Below, one piece after another: positions 32,803 through 41,439 of a stretch of 64,000 nt of DNA (the first letter of the stretch is position 1; every line of letters begins with the position of its first letter). The DNA comes from Clostridia bacterium. Lineage in GTDB: Bacteria; Bacillota; Clostridia; Peptostreptococcales; Acidaminobacteraceae. A model generated the notes under the pieces. It was not told where the DNA came from and ran no database searches. It was given only the letters and a program-made list of their open reading frames with translations. Location: positions 1-64,000 of the forward strand of contig JAFGVN010000002.1 of the NCBI GenBank assembly GCA_016937975.1, in the 5' to 3' direction. The position numbers and the translations under genes were made by a program.

Positions 32803-34623
32803 TTATTTTTTCATTAAATATGCATCAATACCTCTTGCGGCTTCATGACCATCAGCAATGGCTGAAATAATATCTGGACCATGAACGATATCTCCACCAG
32901 CAAATAACCATTCAATCCCTTCAACTTGACCATTTTCCTTAATTTTAAGCTTGTTACGCTCAATTTTAAGTTGTCCCTCTAGTTTTTCTAGAAGATAATC
33001 ATAATCCGGATCGGTTCCTACTGCAAAGTAAACTTGCGTTCCTTCAATACAGCATTGTTGTTCTGGATCAGAAATCGTTCGTAAGCGACCTTCAATTTCA
33101 AGTGTCTCACATTTAGAAACGGTTACACCACAGATTCTATTTTCAGCATCTACATCAATTTGTACAGGAGAAGCATTTAAGTTGTATATAACCCCTTCTT
33201 CTCTTGCTTCCAATATTTCTTCTAGGCTAGCTGCCAAGTTTTTCTCATCTTTTCTGGCAATAAATGCAACATGATGTTTACCGAATTTTTCGTTTTGGAA
33301 CCTCACTAAAGTTCTTGCAACATCAAAGGAAACATCACCGCCACCAATGACGATTGCTTTTTCATGGATTTCTGGCATAGGACCCATTTTTCTTGTATAA
33401 TCTCTTGCTTGTGCCAAGAAATCAATGGAGTTACATACATCAGGATGATCAGTATTTGGTATATCTAAGTATTTTGGTTTCCAGAAACCTGTCGCTACAA
33501 ATACGGCATCAAATTTTTCGTGTAAAACTTCTAAGGAAATATCTTTTCCTACAGTTGTGTTGGTAATAATTTTTACACCCGTTCTCTCAATAACTGAAAC
33601 ATCTTCGGATACCTTTTCATCCGGTAGTCGATATTCAGGAGCTCCATATCTTACAACACCGCCCGCTTGAGGTCTTGATTCATAAACCGTAACCTCATAG
33701 CCCATGGTTCTTAAATAATATGCTGCAGATAGGCCTGCAGGTCCAGAACCTACTATGGCAACAGCCTGTTTAGACGGTTTCACTAACGGCTGAACGATCA
33801 TTTTATCATAGGCTTGATCATCTGCCATATCTACAATATAACGCTTTAACCAACGAATGGATACTGCTTCACCACGATTACCGATGACGCATGCCGTCTC
33901 ACATTTATGGGTACAAATACGACCACATACATTTGGTAATGGATTAGTTTCATATAACAAGGATAAACCCTTATTCATGTCATCATCATAAACAGTTTGT
34001 ATATACTCTGGAATATGCATGTGTGCAGGACAAGTGTCTGTACATACACCACAGCTTACACAACGGGAAGCTTCCGAAATCGCCATTTCTTTAGAAAAAC
34101 CTTTGATTAATTCCATAAAGGATTCATTTCTGCCTTCATGAGGAATTTCATCCATTGAATAAGCTTTTAGGTTTAGCAATTCTGAACTCTCATCTCTCGT
34201 ATAACCATTTTCATAATATGTATGATGTATTCCAAGCTCATCTGGTAGAAACATCATGGAATTCACATCCGTTGAAATATGAATATATTCCTTCGTCATT
34301 TTTAATGAATCTGATGTACAAATATCAACACAGAGACCGCAAAAAGAGCATCTACCATAATCAAATGCTGGCAATTCATCCGTTCTACCCAACGCTTTTT
34401 CTCTGCCTTCAATAGGAATCATTGTAATCGCTTCAGTAGGACATATTTCGCTGCATGAGCCACATCCAACACATTGATCATGATGATTGATATGAAATCC
34501 ACGGTATCTATCTGCCGCTTCTCTTGGTTGGTCAAAGATGTCCTTTTTCGGTATAGTTACCGGTTCTTTTACCAAATACTTCCACGCCTTTACAGGCGAT
34601 AACATACTTTTACTGAATTTCAT
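32803..34623 (-). CDS. NuoI/MbxN-like ferredoxin domain fused to GltD/NfnB-like NAD(P) oxidoreductase (paralog 2)
   Basis: 606 residues. Residues 1-150 are a NuoI/MbxN-like part with two 4Fe-4S motifs, CVGCGSCSEICP and CSFCGLCVDIC. Residues about 185-265 carry GltD-type N-terminal clusters: CVSCGVCTDTCP, then CGRICTHKCETAC. FAD motif VAIVGSGPAGLSAAYYL near 288; NAD(P) motif VIGGGDVSFDVARTL near 425; FAD-closing FAGGDIVHGPDIISAI near the end. It should pass electrons between ferredoxin-type clusters, FAD and NAD(P). It is the last gene of the Mbx-type operon, following its paralog after an 80-base gap with a terminator, so it may be expressed at a lower level. Confidence 0.85.
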   Translation of the reverse strand: MKFSKSMLSPVKAWKYLVKEPVTIPKKDIFDQPREAADRYRGFHINHHDQCVGCGSCSEICPTEAITMIPIEGREKALGRTDELPAFDYGRCSFCGLCVDICTSDSLKMTKEYIHISTDVNSMMFLPDELGIHHTYYENGYTRDESSELLNLKAYSMDEIPHEGRNESFMELIKGFSKEMAISEASRCVSCGVCTDTCPAHMHIPEYIQTVYDDDMNKGLSLLYETNPLPNVCGRICTHKCETACVIGNRGEAVSIRWLKRYIVDMADDQAYDKMIVQPLVKPSKQAVAIVGSGPAGLSAAYYLRTMGYEVTVYESRPQAGGVVRYGAPEYRLPDEKVSEDVSVIERTGVKIITNTTVGKDISLEVLHEKFDAVFVATGFWKPKYLDIPNTDHPDVCNSIDFLAQARDYTRKMGPMPEIHEKAIVIGGGDVSFDVARTLVRFQNEKFGKHHVAFIARKDEKNLAASLEEILEAREEGVIYNLNASPVQIDVDAENRICGVTVSKCETLEIEGRLRTISDPEQQCCIEGTQVYFAVGTDPDYDYLLEKLEGQLKIERNKLKIKENGQVEGIEWLFAGGDIVHGPDIISAIADGHEAARGIDAYLMKK

Positions 34624-34671
34624 CTACTTTTCCTTTCGTTAGAAAACGTTTTCCTTCTTTGGAAAAAATCA

Positions 34672-34702
34672 AGGTCGCTCTGGAAGAACCAGAGCATGAC
34701 CT
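34672..34702 (-). terminator. Terminator between the two oxidoreductase paralogs
   Basis: GGTC..GCTCTGG and CCAGAGC..GACC form a stem of about 12 bp with a 5-base loop, followed on the minus strand by a T-rich run. It begins right after the stop of the first paralog, so transcription into the second should be partial. Confidence 0.75.
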
Positions 34703-34703
34703 C

Positions 34704-36521
34704 TTATTTTGATCGAATATATGCATCAATGGCCTTTGCAGCATCATGACCTGTTGCTACACCATTGATAATATCCGGTCCCCTTACAATATCCCCACCC
34801 GCAAACAACCATGGATAGTGATCAAACTGACCATTGTCATTTACTTTAACTTTGCCTCTAAAGAACTCAATATTATTTTTCATCTCCTCATTGAAGAAAT
34901 CAAAATTCGCCATTTGTCCTATGGCAATATAAACTTGTTTAGCAGGTATAATCTTTTGATCCTCTTCATCATAACTTGGATTAAAGCGGCCTTCACCATC
35001 GAAGATTGAAAGTACTTTTTTCACATGAAGCCCCTTAATAATCCCATCCTCTACTTTGATGGCTTGAGGACCATAACCAAAGCTATATTTTAAACCTTCT
35101 TCTTCACCTTCTTCAATTTCCTCTAAATCAGCAGGTAGAATCTCACGGTGTTCTAGTGCCGCCATAGCGACCGAAGACTTGCCATACTTTTCTTCCTGAA
35201 GTCTGATTAATGTTCTTGCAACGTCAAAGGCAACATTACCACCGCCTATAACGATAACTTCATCTGAGATATCAGGTATAGCTCTTAAACCACGGTTGTA
35301 ATCTCTCGCTTGTCCTAAAAATTCAATGGCGAATTTTACTTCATGATTGTCGCTGCCTGGAATTGGTAGAGGACGTGAATATGAAAATCCTATGCCTAAA
35401 AAGACACTATCATACTTTTCCTCCAAGGTTTCAAGACTAATATCCTTACCCAATTCCGTATTGCAAATGAAATTGACACCAGCATTTTCAATCATTAGAA
35501 TATCTTTTTTCACACTTTCTTCCGGCAGACGATACTCTGGGCCACCATAACGGATTACACCACCAGGCAATGCATTTTTTTCATAAACATCGACTTCATA
35601 GCCTAAGGTTGATAAATAATAGGCACAAGACAGTCCAGAAGGACCAGAACCTACAATTGCAACCTTGCCATTGGTTTTTTCTGTAACATATGCGAGTGCC
35701 CCTGCTTCATATTGATCCATTGGCGTATTGTCTACAATATATCTTTTTAACCATCGAATGGCTACAGCATCTCCACGATTACTGATTACACATGCAGATT
35801 CGCATTTGTGGGTACAAATACGACCACATACATTAGCCAATGGGTTTGTTTTATAGATCCATTCAATACCTTTTTTGAGATCACCATCATAAACGGTTCT
35901 AATGTATTCTGGAATATTCATTTGAGCAGGACAAGTCTGGGTACAAACGCCACATTCCACACATCTCGAACTTTCCGCCAAAGCCATTTCATAGGAGAAG
36001 CCTTTTACTATTTCTATAAAACTTGATTTTCTTGAAACGCCTTCATGTTTCATTTCATAACGCTCAAGATCTAAAAGTTCTGAAACTTCATCTCGCAACC
36101 ATCCATTTTCAAATTTTTTCTGATGGATACCAAGTTCATCCGGCATGAAATACATTTGGTTGACATCTGGAGTAATATGAACATATTCCTTGGTCATATG
36201 AAGTGAATCTCCAGTACAAATATCAACACATAAACCACAGAATGAACATCTGCCATAATCAAAAGCCGGTCTTTCATTTTTCTTACCATCTACAAAAGGT
36301 TGATCTGGAAGAACAATCATGTTGATGGCATCCGTTGGACATATTTCACTGCATGTTCCACAACCTGTACACTTATCATGTTCATTGACATGAAAACCAC
36401 GATAACGATCAGCAGCTTCTCTCGGTTTAACAAAAATATCTTTTTTCGAAACTGTTACAGGCTCTTTTACTAGGTATTTCCAAGCTTTTAGAGGAGACAA
36501 CATGCTTTTTTCTTGTTTCAT
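34704..36521 (-). CDS. NuoI/MbxN-like ferredoxin domain fused to GltD/NfnB-like NAD(P) oxidoreductase (paralog 1)
   Basis: 605 residues, co-linear with its downstream paralog. The cluster motifs are CTGCGTCSEICP, CSFCGLCVDIC, CVECGVCTQTCP and CGRICTHKCESAC. The flavin motif is VAIVGSGPSGLSCAYYL, the nucleotide motif VIGGGNVAFDVARTL and the closing motif FAGGDIVRGPDIINGV. The shared opening MLSPLKAWKYLVKEPVT is the membrane-proximal helix of NuoI-like subunits. It is 11 bases from the NuoD-like gene, the position where mbxN lies in archaeal Mbx operons. I infer that it docks on the complex and connects it to NAD(P)H. Confidence 0.88.
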   Translation of the reverse strand: MKQEKSMLSPLKAWKYLVKEPVTVSKKDIFVKPREAADRYRGFHVNEHDKCTGCGTCSEICPTDAINMIVLPDQPFVDGKKNERPAFDYGRCSFCGLCVDICTGDSLHMTKEYVHITPDVNQMYFMPDELGIHQKKFENGWLRDEVSELLDLERYEMKHEGVSRKSSFIEIVKGFSYEMALAESSRCVECGVCTQTCPAQMNIPEYIRTVYDGDLKKGIEWIYKTNPLANVCGRICTHKCESACVISNRGDAVAIRWLKRYIVDNTPMDQYEAGALAYVTEKTNGKVAIVGSGPSGLSCAYYLSTLGYEVDVYEKNALPGGVIRYGGPEYRLPEESVKKDILMIENAGVNFICNTELGKDISLETLEEKYDSVFLGIGFSYSRPLPIPGSDNHEVKFAIEFLGQARDYNRGLRAIPDISDEVIVIGGGNVAFDVARTLIRLQEEKYGKSSVAMAALEHREILPADLEEIEEGEEEGLKYSFGYGPQAIKVEDGIIKGLHVKKVLSIFDGEGRFNPSYDEEDQKIIPAKQVYIAIGQMANFDFFNEEMKNNIEFFRGKVKVNDNGQFDHYPWLFAGGDIVRGPDIINGVATGHDAAKAIDAYIRSK

Positions 36522-36532
36522 ATAGCAGCCTC

Positions 36533-37657
36533 CTATCTATCAATCTCAGGCGAACAAACACCCATTGTATCCATCCATAGTGGCGCATCATCAATACGAT
36601 GACCTGGAAGGTATCTTTCTATACCTAATAAACCTTGTGGATACGATGCTCCTCTTACAGCAATACGATAAGGTTTTTCTTTGCCATTTGAAACGATGAA
36701 GTAGCCATATTCTCCACGTGTAGACTCCACAGCTGTATATACCATACCTGCAGGCACTCTTAATTTTAGTGCATTTCCTGTGCCAATTGGTGCTTTGACA
36801 GGACCTTCATCTGGCATCTTTTCGATAATTTGTTTTAAAATACGTATACTTTGTTGTATCTCTTGGAATTTGAGATGAATTCTTGTTAATGCGTCTGAAT
36901 AAGTCGCTGTAGGTACTTCAAACTCCACTTGATCATAAAAAGCATAAGGTTTAACTTTTCTTAGGTCATAGGCTTTCCCAGTAGCACTTCTCATACCAAT
37001 TCCCGTTACCCCTAATTCATGAACCACTTCAGCAGGTAAAAGAATATTATCTTTTGATCTGGTATGAATAATTGGATGCTTAAGAAGAAGTTCTTGATAT
37101 TCTGGTAATTTCTTTTCAAGGGATTCCAAGTATGTACCTAATTGTGTTTTAAAACCTTCTGGCAAGTCTTTTCTAACGCCACCTGGTACAATAAAAATAT
37201 GATATACTCTAGCACCAGTTAATTTTTCAAACAAATCCAAGATTAAATCTCTCTCTGCAACAGCCCAATACATAGAAGTATATAAACCTGTCGGACCACC
37301 AATACCACCTAAAGCAAAAAGATGGGTTGCAACTCTTGCCATTTCAAGAATCATCATGCGAATCCAAGTTGCTTTTTCAGGAACTTCTACACCGGCCAAA
37401 GCTTCAACGCCCATGGCATAAACCATTTCATTGATGTCTGGCTCTATTACACAGATTCTTGGAATGATTGCCATGTTACTCATCCAAAGTTTTCTTTCCA
37501 TAAGTTTCTCGAAACCCCTGTGTAACATACCAGGCATTGGTCTAGCTTTTTTTATAATATCACCATCTACATACATGTGTACTGAATAGTTACCATGCAT
37601 ACCAGGATGTTGAGGACCGAGAAACAGTTTGACTTCTTTTAATTTATTGACTTCCAT
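36533..37657 (-). CDS. NuoD / MbxL-like subunit (hydrogenase large-subunit fold without NiFe site)
   Basis: 374 residues of the 49-kDa complex I / group 4 hydrogenase large-subunit family, opening GPQHPGMHGNYS. The hydrogenase nickel ligands are two CxxC pairs. Here the N-terminal pair reads RICVIEP and the C-terminal pair VCSPEIDR, so the first cysteine of each is kept and the second is glutamate. A NiFe centre is therefore unlikely, and the protein fits the Mbx/Mbs branch. It forms the peripheral arm with NuoB-, NuoC- and NuoI-like partners and starts one base after the NuoC-like stop. Confidence 0.88.
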   Translation of the reverse strand: MEVNKLKEVKLFLGPQHPGMHGNYSVHMYVDGDIIKKARPMPGMLHRGFEKLMERKLWMSNMAIIPRICVIEPDINEMVYAMGVEALAGVEVPEKATWIRMMILEMARVATHLFALGGIGGPTGLYTSMYWAVAERDLILDLFEKLTGARVYHIFIVPGGVRKDLPEGFKTQLGTYLESLEKKLPEYQELLLKHPIIHTRSKDNILLPAEVVHELGVTGIGMRSATGKAYDLRKVKPYAFYDQVEFEVPTATYSDALTRIHLKFQEIQQSIRILKQIIEKMPDEGPVKAPIGTGNALKLRVPAGMVYTAVESTRGEYGYFIVSNGKEKPYRIAVRGASYPQGLLGIERYLPGHRIDDAPLWMDTMGVCSPEIDR

Positions 37658-38173
37658 TTACTCGCCTCCTACCTTTCTCGGAAAATTAGTTTCATATTTT
37701 CTATTACCATAACGGTTTGTTGAAAATTCAAGTGGATCAAAGTCCTTTTTCAAAGGACAATCAGCCTCCCAAAGTTCCAAGAATAAATGCTTGTAAGAGT
37801 CTTCATTGCCTTCAAATTCTACACCAAAGAATTCATGAACATCTCTTTCATAGTATTTAACGCCTGGATAAATATGTTCAATGGTTCTGAATTTAGGATT
37901 ATTCCGATCTATACTGGTTCTAACCAATAGATGAATACCATTGTCCCAGTTGAATAAAATATATACCAATTGGAATTCTTCAATTTCAATCCAATCTATA
38001 CATGTCAATAGGCTTAATTGTCCATAACCTATGCTTTTCAAGTATGCTAGTACATCCAGAGTCTTGTCCGGTTCTACGTTAAAAGCCAACTGCATCTTGG
38101 TAGGTTCTTCAAAGGCAGCAATTTTATAATGAGCTTTTAATTGTTCCTTTAAATTATTCATGGAATTCATCAT
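37658..38173 (-). CDS. NuoC / MbxK-like subunit
   Basis: 171 residues of the 30-kDa complex I subunit family, with the signature YPGVKYYERDVHEFFGVEF and the ending RKYETNFPRKVGGE. It is a structural peripheral-arm subunit with no cofactor. The start at 38173 is chosen for its spacing from GGGGAGG; in-frame alternatives exist a few codons either side. Overlaps the NuoB-like gene by 20 bases. Confidence 0.85.
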   Translation of the reverse strand: MMNSMNNLKEQLKAHYKIAAFEEPTKMQLAFNVEPDKTLDVLAYLKSIGYGQLSLLTCIDWIEIEEFQLVYILFNWDNGIHLLVRTSIDRNNPKFRTIEHIYPGVKYYERDVHEFFGVEFEGNEDSYKHLFLELWEADCPLKKDFDPLEFSTNRYGNRKYETNFPRKVGGE

Positions 38174-38705
38174 GTACATACACCTCCCCAACTGCTTTTA
38201 ACTGATTCTTTTTATACTGATCATAATTCTTCTTATATCGCTTCCAACCATCTACTTCGTTGTTTCTAATTTTTTCTTGTAGATCATTGAAAGCATTCAT
38301 AATCGCTTCTGGTCTAGGCATGCAACCAGCAATATACATGTCTACTGGCAAATAATCATCCAATTTATTGATTGTTGAATAAGAATCAAAGTAAATACCA
38401 CCATTCACTGCACAAGCACCAAAAGCAATAATATACTTTGGATCTTGCATCTGCTCATATGAGTAGATAACTCTTCTTAGGGTCTTAACACTTAAATAGC
38501 CTGTTACTAGAAGAATATCTGCTTGACGCGGTGTCGCCATTGGACCCATACCTAATCTTTCCATGTCAAATCTTGATGTCATCGTCGGAGGCATTTCAAT
38601 GGCACCACAACCTGTACAATACCACATCATCCATACAGAACGGCCTCTGAAGAAATTCCCAAGTTTCTCCCATGAACTTAATTCTACTTTATCACCTATA
38701 GCCAT
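38154..38705 (-). CDS. NuoB / MbxJ-like 4Fe-4S subunit
   Basis: 183 residues of the NuoB (small hydrogenase subunit) family. The four ligands of the proximal 4Fe-4S cluster are visible in YCTGCGAIEMPP (two cysteines), FGACAVNGG and IAGCMPRPEAI. It uses C-x2-C at the first pair as in Mbh/Mbx, rather than the adjacent CC of quinone-reducing complex I. The start at 38705 follows GGGGGG. It carries electrons to the terminal site at the membrane interface. Confidence 0.88.
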   Translation of the reverse strand: MAIGDKVELSSWEKLGNFFRGRSVWMMWYCTGCGAIEMPPTMTSRFDMERLGMGPMATPRQADILLVTGYLSVKTLRRVIYSYEQMQDPKYIIAFGACAVNGGIYFDSYSTINKLDDYLPVDMYIAGCMPRPEAIMNAFNDLQEKIRNNEVDGWKRYKKNYDQYKKNQLKAVGEVYVHDEFHE

Positions 38706-39616
38706 TTTGTAACCCCCCATCCTGTAAATATAACTATGAAGCCTTGAACAATTGATGCTAGAAGTGGGAATTTATAATAGAATACCACTGCTTGATCAAT
38801 TTTAAATCTTGGTGAAATACCTGAAACTAAGTTAGCAAGGGTATATACCACAAAATATTTAATACCGAATTCTAAGAATGTAGCGCCACCACCAAGGAAT
38901 AAATTTACAATTAGTGAGACTTCAATGAATGTTGATAAATCATGGAGAATAAACAACATTCCCAAATGTTTGCCACCATACTCAACCATAGGACCTGAAG
39001 CAATTTCTGCTGGTGCTATGAAAGAGTCAAAGGGTTTCTTGCCAAGCATACCTTGAAGTGAAATGAAACCAACGATTGCACCTAATGGCATTCTGAATAA
39101 GTTCCATCCAAAAATACCTAATCCCTGTTGAATCCCTGCAATTTCACCTACTGATGCTGTTTTAAAACCGAAGATCATCGTCACAACAACCACCATAAAA
39201 GGCACTTCATATGCCAACATATTGGTAAGGGCTCTTCCAACACCAATACTTGCCCAAGGGTTACCTGACCCAGATGCACTCATGGCCATACCTAGCATAC
39301 CTACTGCTAGAACATATGAAATAATAAAGATATTATCTGTATTTGGAAATGCTCTAAAATCAGCTACTGGAATAAATATAACGGTTGCCATGATACCACC
39401 AAGTGCCATAATGACACCAAAGTCATATACCCAGCCGTGAGAAATCGAACTTTTACTCAATGCCTTAAAAATATCTAGAAACTGTTGATACCATCTAGGA
39501 CCTCTTCTTTTTTGAAGTCTGGCCATCACTTTTCTATTAATACCTGTAATCGATGTCTGGAATGCAAATGCTGCCAGAACAAACAGGAATGCGTTTAAGA
39601 AATTCTGGAATGTCAT
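38696..39616 (-). CDS. NuoH / MbxM-like membrane subunit
   Basis: 306 residues with eight membrane helices. The conserved loops of the family are visible: LQKRRGPRWYQQFLDIFKAL, AYEVPFMVVVV, SFIAPAEIASGPMVEYGGKH and SGISPRFKIDQAVVFYYKF. It anchors the peripheral arm to the membrane and starts the charged axis toward the ion-pumping subunits. The start at 39616 follows GGAGGTG and shares one base with the preceding stop. Confidence 0.88.
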   Translation of the reverse strand: MTFQNFLNAFLFVLAAFAFQTSITGINRKVMARLQKRRGPRWYQQFLDIFKALSKSSISHGWVYDFGVIMALGGIMATVIFIPVADFRAFPNTDNIFIISYVLAVGMLGMAMSASGSGNPWASIGVGRALTNMLAYEVPFMVVVVTMIFGFKTASVGEIAGIQQGLGIFGWNLFRMPLGAIVGFISLQGMLGKKPFDSFIAPAEIASGPMVEYGGKHLGMLFILHDLSTFIEVSLIVNLFLGGGATFLEFGIKYFVVYTLANLVSGISPRFKIDQAVVFYYKFPLLASIVQGFIVIFTGWGVTKWL

Positions 39617-41439
39617 TAGAAAGCACCTCCAATCGTTACTATTGTTACAATAATGAGAATCCACATAATTGAAGTTGCTGGTCTCTGATTCATAAAGGCA
39701 TAATCAACAAATAAGCCAATTTCCTTTAATTTTAAGGATGCACGTTCATACAACTTCAATGTAGAAGGATGATTTTTGTAAAGTCTCTCAAAAGGAGCAT
39801 AGAAATCGTGTGCATAATGTAATAATTCAGGTGTATAAATGAATTCTGCCGACGTATAGGTATCCATCAAACTCACTGATCTTGTTTTTGGCATTAATAA
39901 GAACAAGACAAGGGCAATCAAGAAACCAAAACCAAAGATTACGAATACCCTTGTCGCATCTAAGTAGCCATTGAACACATCTAGTGCCCCGCCAGTCATA
40001 GAAACTACTTTAATACCCGCTTCTGCTTGAACATCAACGATAAAGTTTAATACAAGTTTTGGTACAACACCAACAGTCAACGTAATGATTGTCATTAAAA
40101 TCATTGGAATTAACATCATAATAGGTGCTTCTTTCAAGTTTTCATGTTTAGGTGCTAACTGTCCCAAGAAGACTGCAGCCAAAGGTCTGAAAACATACAT
40201 AAAGGAACCAATTGATCCAAAGAATGCTGCAAATGCAATGATAATTAAACCTTTGCTCGCTAAGCCTTGAAGGATCAGCCATTTAGAAACAAAACCTGCC
40301 ATAGGAGGAATACCAGCCATGGAAATGATTGAAATTAAGTAAACCGTATAGGTGATTGGCATTCTATGAATCATACCACCTAATTCAGAAATTTTTGTTG
40401 TACCTGTTCTATATGCCACTGCAGTTATCGTTAAAAACGCTGTAGCTGAGGCAACCGCATGGGCAAACAAGTGTAACAAGCCACCAGCAAATGTAATTTC
40501 ATCCATCATTAAGATACCAATAAGAATATAACCACCGTTTGCTACTGATGAGAATGCAAGTAGTTTCTTTGCATCATCTTGTTTAATGGCCATAACTGTA
40601 CCAATAATAATACTGATTGCGCCCAGTACCATTAAAAAATAGATTGGTAGTGGAATGCCTCTATACATCCAACCTTCACCGAATATTTCATAAGATGGAA
40701 ATACTGCGACACTTAAGTAAGCCACATATGCACCTAATTTAACCAAACCACCTGATAAAATCGGTGAGAATGTATGTGGTGCGCTGCCATGGGCTAATGG
40801 TAACCAAACATGGAATGGAAAAATACCAATCTTTGTTAAGCCAGATAAAATAAAAGTCATAAACAAGATTACTGATGGCCAGAAGTTTAAGTCTACTGAC
40901 ATTAAAGCTTCTTTGATCATCATGGTACCTGTCAACTTGTAAATCCACATAATGGCAAACAAGGTTGCCATAGAACCAATAGAACTTACAACATAATAGA
41001 TAAACGATGCACGTCTTGATTTACCTAATGGTATAATAAATGCTGAAGTCCATACGACAAGTTCCCAAAATACAAAGAATGTTATAAAGTCTTTTGCAAA
41101 GAATAATCCCAATGAACCACCGAGGGAAAGGATGTATAACATGGCGTAACTGTTTGGATACATGAACTTGTCTTTATAACAGACATTGTAAAAGGCACTC
41201 ATACCATAAGTAAGACTTAAGACAAATGCGAAATACCAACCAATTTCTGTTAACTGAAAGTTAAAATACAAGAAAGTTTCTGTAGAACCGATTTGATCTT
41301 TGATACCAAAAAGCATCACGAAAGACAATACAGTCGTTAAAATTGTAGTGATTGCACCTAAAAGTTTATTTGCCTTTGACAAAAGATAAGCTGCAAGACC
41401 ACCTACTATAAGAACAGCCAAAATGCTGAGAAGGTTCAT
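39616..41439 (-). CDS. NuoL/M-like ion-translocating subunit (MbxH'-like)
   Basis: 607 residues, about 14 helices plus a C-terminal extension of roughly 100 residues (DTYTSAEFIYTPELLHYAHDFYAPFE) ending in another helix, as in Mbh/Mbx H' or MbhH-type proteins. The conserved pump motif FLLSGLTKIGIFPFHVWLP-like sequence (SGLTKIGIFPFHVWLPLAHG) contains the helix-7/8 lysine, and FWELVVWTSAFIIPLG has the helix-5 glutamate. It probably moves H+ or Na+. One-base overlaps link it to both neighbours. Confidence 0.85.
   Translation of the reverse strand: MNLLSILAVLIVGGLAAYLLSKANKLLGAITTILTTVLSFVMLFGIKDQIGSTETFLYFNFQLTEIGWYFAFVLSLTYGMSAFYNVCYKDKFMYPNSYAMLYILSLGGSLGLFFAKDFITFFVFWELVVWTSAFIIPLGKSRRASFIYYVVSSIGSMATLFAIMWIYKLTGTMMIKEALMSVDLNFWPSVILFMTFILSGLTKIGIFPFHVWLPLAHGSAPHTFSPILSGGLVKLGAYVAYLSVAVFPSYEIFGEGWMYRGIPLPIYFLMVLGAISIIIGTVMAIKQDDAKKLLAFSSVANGGYILIGILMMDEITFAGGLLHLFAHAVASATAFLTITAVAYRTGTTKISELGGMIHRMPITYTVYLISIISMAGIPPMAGFVSKWLILQGLASKGLIIIAFAAFFGSIGSFMYVFRPLAAVFLGQLAPKHENLKEAPIMMLIPMILMTIITLTVGVVPKLVLNFIVDVQAEAGIKVVSMTGGALDVFNGYLDATRVFVIFGFGFLIALVLFLLMPKTRSVSLMDTYTSAEFIYTPELLHYAHDFYAPFERLYKNHPSTLKLYERASLKLKEIGLFVDYAFMNQRPATSIMWILIIVTIVTIGGAF

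Noticed and set aside
34642-34653. GAAAACGTTTTC palindrome as a catabolite-response site
   Set aside because: It only partly fits the cre consensus and lies between two operon genes, without a promoter beside it.
36533-37657. Energy-converting NiFe hydrogenase (Ech/Mbh)
   Set aside because: The large subunit lacks the second cysteine of both CxxC pairs and no hydrogenase maturation genes adjoin the operon.
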